Below, one piece after another: positions 7,284 to 9,446 of a stretch of 9,446 nucleotides of DNA. The stretch lies in contig JBBRGI010000129.1 in NCBI GenBank assembly GCA_038240855.1, positions 1 to 9,446 on the forward strand, given 5' to 3'. The stretch comes from JAAFHB01 sp038240855. GTDB lineage: Bacteria; Bacteroidota; Bacteroidia; Bacteroidales; Prolixibacteraceae. The notes beneath the pieces were generated by a model, which saw only the letters and a program-made list of their open reading frames with translations, was not told where the DNA came from and did not search any database. Numbering within the stretch: the stretch's first letter is position 1; the number at the start of each line of letters is the position of its first letter. A program made the position numbers and the translations under genes.

Positions 7284-7840
7284 AGCGTTGTCGTCACTGT
7301 ATTTTTTTCTAACCCAAAATCTTCTATAACCTTTTTTTGAAGAATCATCCGTGCCCTCGACAGATTTGATTTGGAGGTACCTTCGGTAATATTCATCATT
7401 TTGGCTATCTCCTGATGCGAATAACCTTCGATAGCGTAAAGGTTAAAAACCATTCTGTACCGCGGGGGCAGTTCCTGGACTATCTTCATCAAATCATCTG
7501 CCGATATAGCAGAAACTGTTTCCTCCGGAACCTGGATACTTTCGAAAACCATCATATCTTCAACGGGGTACAGGTGATTGTTTTTGCGAAATTTTTCGAG
7601 CGAGGTATTAACCATAATGCGCCTCATCCATCCCTCAAATGATCCTTTGAATCCGAACTGGCCGATCTTCGTAAAGACACGTATAAAGCCATCCTGAAGG
7701 TTATCTTCAGCTTCATTGGTATCTTTTGAATAGCGCAGGCAGACTCCGTACATTTTCGATGCAAAATGATTGTACAGCGCTGTCTGGGCTTTCCGGTCAC
7801 CCGATGCACATTTTTGTATCGTTTCTTCGAGATTGGTCAC
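7277..7840 (-). CDS. ECF-type RNA polymerase sigma factor
   Basis: This 187-residue protein has only sigma regions 2 and 4, as expected of an extracytoplasmic-function (group 4) sigma factor that directs RNA polymerase to a small regulon. Region 2 covers about 22-90, with the core-binding pattern EAEDNLQDGFIRVF at 43-56 and the WMRRIMVNTSLEKFRK stretch around 71-86. Region 4 covers about 120-172, with ELPPRYRMVFNLYAIEGYSHQEIA and a helix-turn-helix through NITEGTSKSNLSRARMIL that would read the -35 element. The start is a GTG at 7838-7840; no in-frame ATG lies close upstream, and the next internal Met would remove region 2. Its TGA overlaps the ATG of the downstream membrane protein (ATGTTGA), marking the two as a sigma/anti-sigma pair. 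Target promoters are not evident in this window. Confidence 0.93.
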   Translation of the reverse strand: MTNLEETIQKCASGDRKAQTALYNHFASKMYGVCLRYSKDTNEAEDNLQDGFIRVFTKIGQFGFKGSFEGWMRRIMVNTSLEKFRKNNHLYPVEDMMVFESIQVPEETVSAISADDLMKIVQELPPRYRMVFNLYAIEGYSHQEIAKMMNITEGTSKSNLSRARMILQKKVIEDFGLEKNTVTTTLC

Positions 7841-8208
7841 AATTCGATTTTTAGTTTTTTACAGCAAAAATCAGGCCCGAAGGAACAATAAAATTTGCAA
7901 CATAAGTTATAAAATATGTTAAAGAACGGAAAAGAAACTTATCATCATACGAAAATTTTCCAGGTGGCCGTTTTCCAAATAGATTTCTCATATTTTATTA
8001 ATCCTGTTTTTGCGGTTAATAGTTTCTTTTGAGTAAAGATGGATATATTTACAGGATTGGTTGCGTTATCCCAAAAATTTGATGCAACTTTTTGCTGACT
8101 TACTACATCTACTTGTTAATGGACTGAAACACGGCCCCGAAATGAGTTCAGATGGGAAAGTAAATTCGCTATTTAGTTATATTTAGGTCTTTAAAAAATT
8201 TATGAAAA
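7841..8208. other. Divergent intergenic region between the sigma factor and serpin genes (368 bases, no gene)
   Basis: This A/T-rich stretch should hold the promoters of both divergent genes. I found no ORF of note, RNA gene or strong hairpin. TATATTTA at 8178-8185 matches seven of eight positions of the Bacteroidota -7 element and is 23 bases before the serpin ATG, but no TTG lies at the right distance upstream. No convincing -33/-7 pair is seen for the sigma gene, which would fit transcription by an alternative sigma, though that is speculation. TTTTCCA occurs twice in direct orientation (7956-7962 and 7971-7977), 15 bases apart start to start. Confidence 0.6.
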
Positions 8209-9441
8209 ATGGAAACTAAAATTTCTGCAATTCTATTGATTCTGATTTTGTCAGTTATGGGGTGCTCCAGCAATCTGGCTTCAGATCCTGAACCCGAAGA
8301 TATCGTGCTGTCCCAAAAATCGGTGCAGCTTGTGAATGCCGGTAATGCATTTACTTTTAATTTACTTAATAAAATCCCGGGTAGTGATGGAAATAATATG
8401 ATGGTGTCACCATTGAGTATTTCGCTAGCACTGTCAATGACGCTTAACGGTGCAGAAGGGACCACTAAAACGGATATGATTGATGCATTGGGATTTAGCG
8501 GATTAAGTGTTGATGATATTAACGGCATATATTCTGAGCTTGTGACCTCACTGCGAAAGGCCGATGAGGATGTGGTGATGAATATTGCCAATTCAATCTG
8601 GATCAGGAAAGGCTTTCCTGTACTCGAACCTTTTATTGCTGCCAATCAGAAATATTACGAGGCACGGGTTGAAAATCTCGATTTTAACCAACAGGCATTA
8701 ACTACGATAAACAATTGGGTAAGTGAAAAAACCAACACCAAAATCCCCAAAATTCTTAATGAGATCTCGGCAGATGAGATTATGTTCCTGATTAACGCGA
8801 TCTATTTCAACGGGAAATGGCAGGTTCAATTCGAAAAGTCGAAGACCGAAAACGGCCCTTTTAACCTTTCGTCCGGCTCTTCGGTGAGCGTTCCGCAAAT
8901 GAAAATTAAAGAGAAATTTGGGTATTCGGAACAGTCAGGCTATAAAGCCTTGGAAATGCCTTACGGCCGCGGTAAATTCGGGATGATTATTTTGCTTCCT
9001 GATGCGGGAAAGACACCTGACCAGCTCAAGAGCCAACTGAGCCCGTCGTCATGGCAGGCGCTCAAAACAGCTTTAGCCTCTCCGGTAAAGGTGGATGTCT
9101 GGCTGCCGCGGTTCAAATTCTCGTGGGAAAGTGATCTGAATGATATTCTTTCATCACTGGGGATGTCTGTTGCCTTTTCTGATAGTCAGGCCAATTTCTC
9201 AAAAATTAACAGCCACAGTCAGCTCTTTATAACTAAAGTGAAACACAAGACCTTTATCGAGGTCAATGAAGAGGGAACAGAAGCTGCTGCGGCTACTTCG
9301 GTGGGCATTGGTGTGACCAGTATCGGACCCGGCGAACCTGAGTTTCATGTTACCCGCCCCTTCCTGTTTTTCATAACCGAGGCAGACACTGACGCGATTT
9401 TATTTGCCGGAAAGGTTGAAAATCCATTGCAGATAAATTGA
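8209..9441 (+). CDS. Serpin family serine protease inhibitor, lipoprotein
   Basis: This 410-residue protein is a full-length serpin, a suicide inhibitor that traps serine (sometimes cysteine) proteases after cleavage of its reactive-centre loop. A lipoprotein signal peptide is visible: Met1, Lys4, a hydrophobic core at 7-17, and a lipobox ending VMGC with Cys19 as the lipidated residue. This places it on the periplasmic side or the cell surface. Serpin-fold landmarks include NMMVSPLSISLALSM (63-77), NAIYFNGKW (196-204), the ALEMPYG breach region (247-253) and the C-terminal RPFLFFI (383-389). The hinge EEGTEAAAAT (354-363) is the inhibitory consensus with only small residues at P12-P9. Counting as in antithrombin puts P1-P1' at Thr370-Ser371. 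The target may be an elastase- or subtilisin-like enzyme, but this is uncertain. The ATG at 8209 is preceded by an A-rich leader without a Shine-Dalgarno. The gene diverges from the sigma factor gene. Confidence 0.95.
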   Translation: METKISAILLILILSVMGCSSNLASDPEPEDIVLSQKSVQLVNAGNAFTFNLLNKIPGSDGNNMMVSPLSISLALSMTLNGAEGTTKTDMIDALGFSGLSVDDINGIYSELVTSLRKADEDVVMNIANSIWIRKGFPVLEPFIAANQKYYEARVENLDFNQQALTTINNWVSEKTNTKIPKILNEISADEIMFLINAIYFNGKWQVQFEKSKTENGPFNLSSGSSVSVPQMKIKEKFGYSEQSGYKALEMPYGRGKFGMIILLPDAGKTPDQLKSQLSPSSWQALKTALASPVKVDVWLPRFKFSWESDLNDILSSLGMSVAFSDSQANFSKINSHSQLFITKVKHKTFIEVNEEGTEAAAATSVGIGVTSIGPGEPEFHVTRPFLFFITEADTDAILFAGKVENPLQIN

Positions 9442-9446
9442 TTATC

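Noticed and set aside
8178..8185. TATATTTA as the serpin promoter -7 element
   Set aside because: It lacks the final G of the consensus and no TTG lies 19-21 bases upstream, so I did not list it as a promoter.
8202..8219. Five-codon upstream frame (MKNGN) overlapping the serpin start
   Set aside because: It is very short and A-rich with no ribosome site; overlap with the ATG is expected by chance in such a leader.

Overview
The window looks like ordinary chromosomal DNA from a member of the Bacteroidota, probably of the Bacteroidales/Marinilabiliales type. Three things point there. A sigma-70 family ECF factor is followed by a one-helix protein with a C-terminal beta-barrel, a gene pair typical of the phylum. 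Two intergenic stretches match the Bacteroidota promoter form (TTG, about 19-20 bases, TAnnTTTG). Most starts lack a Shine-Dalgarno sequence and sit behind A/T-rich leaders. Genus or species cannot be read from the sequence, and no mobile element, RNA gene or CRISPR array was seen.

Left part (1-1912, plus strand). The window opens inside a PLP-dependent beta-eliminating lyase of the tryptophanase/tyrosine phenol-lyase family, which ends at a long, strong terminator hairpin. A small GNAT acetyltransferase follows, probably from its own promoter. Its stop codon overlaps the stop codon of uvrA, which converges from the other strand.

Central part (1909-7840, minus strand). Read in transcription order this is an ECF sigma factor, a probable dual-membrane anti-sigma factor overlapping it by 7 bases, a terminator hairpin that seems to contain the next promoter, a membrane-anchored lytic transglycosylase, and uvrA behind a clear Shine-Dalgarno. 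The sigma/anti-sigma pair is a plausible envelope-sensing module: a cytoplasmic anti-sigma segment, an inner-membrane helix, a periplasmic linker and an outer-membrane barrel in one chain. The transglycosylase lies next to this module, but the hairpin and promoter suggest separate transcription. uvrA probably shares the transglycosylase transcript.

Right part (7841-9446). A 368-base divergent intergenic region separates the sigma factor from a plus-strand lipoprotein of the serpin family. That serpin has an intact inhibitory-type hinge and a predicted Thr-Ser scissile bond, so it is probably an active inhibitor of serine proteases displayed on the cell envelope.

The observations most worth following are the sigma/hybrid anti-sigma module, the promoter nested in a terminator, the lipoprotein serpin, and the altered active-site residues of the lyase.
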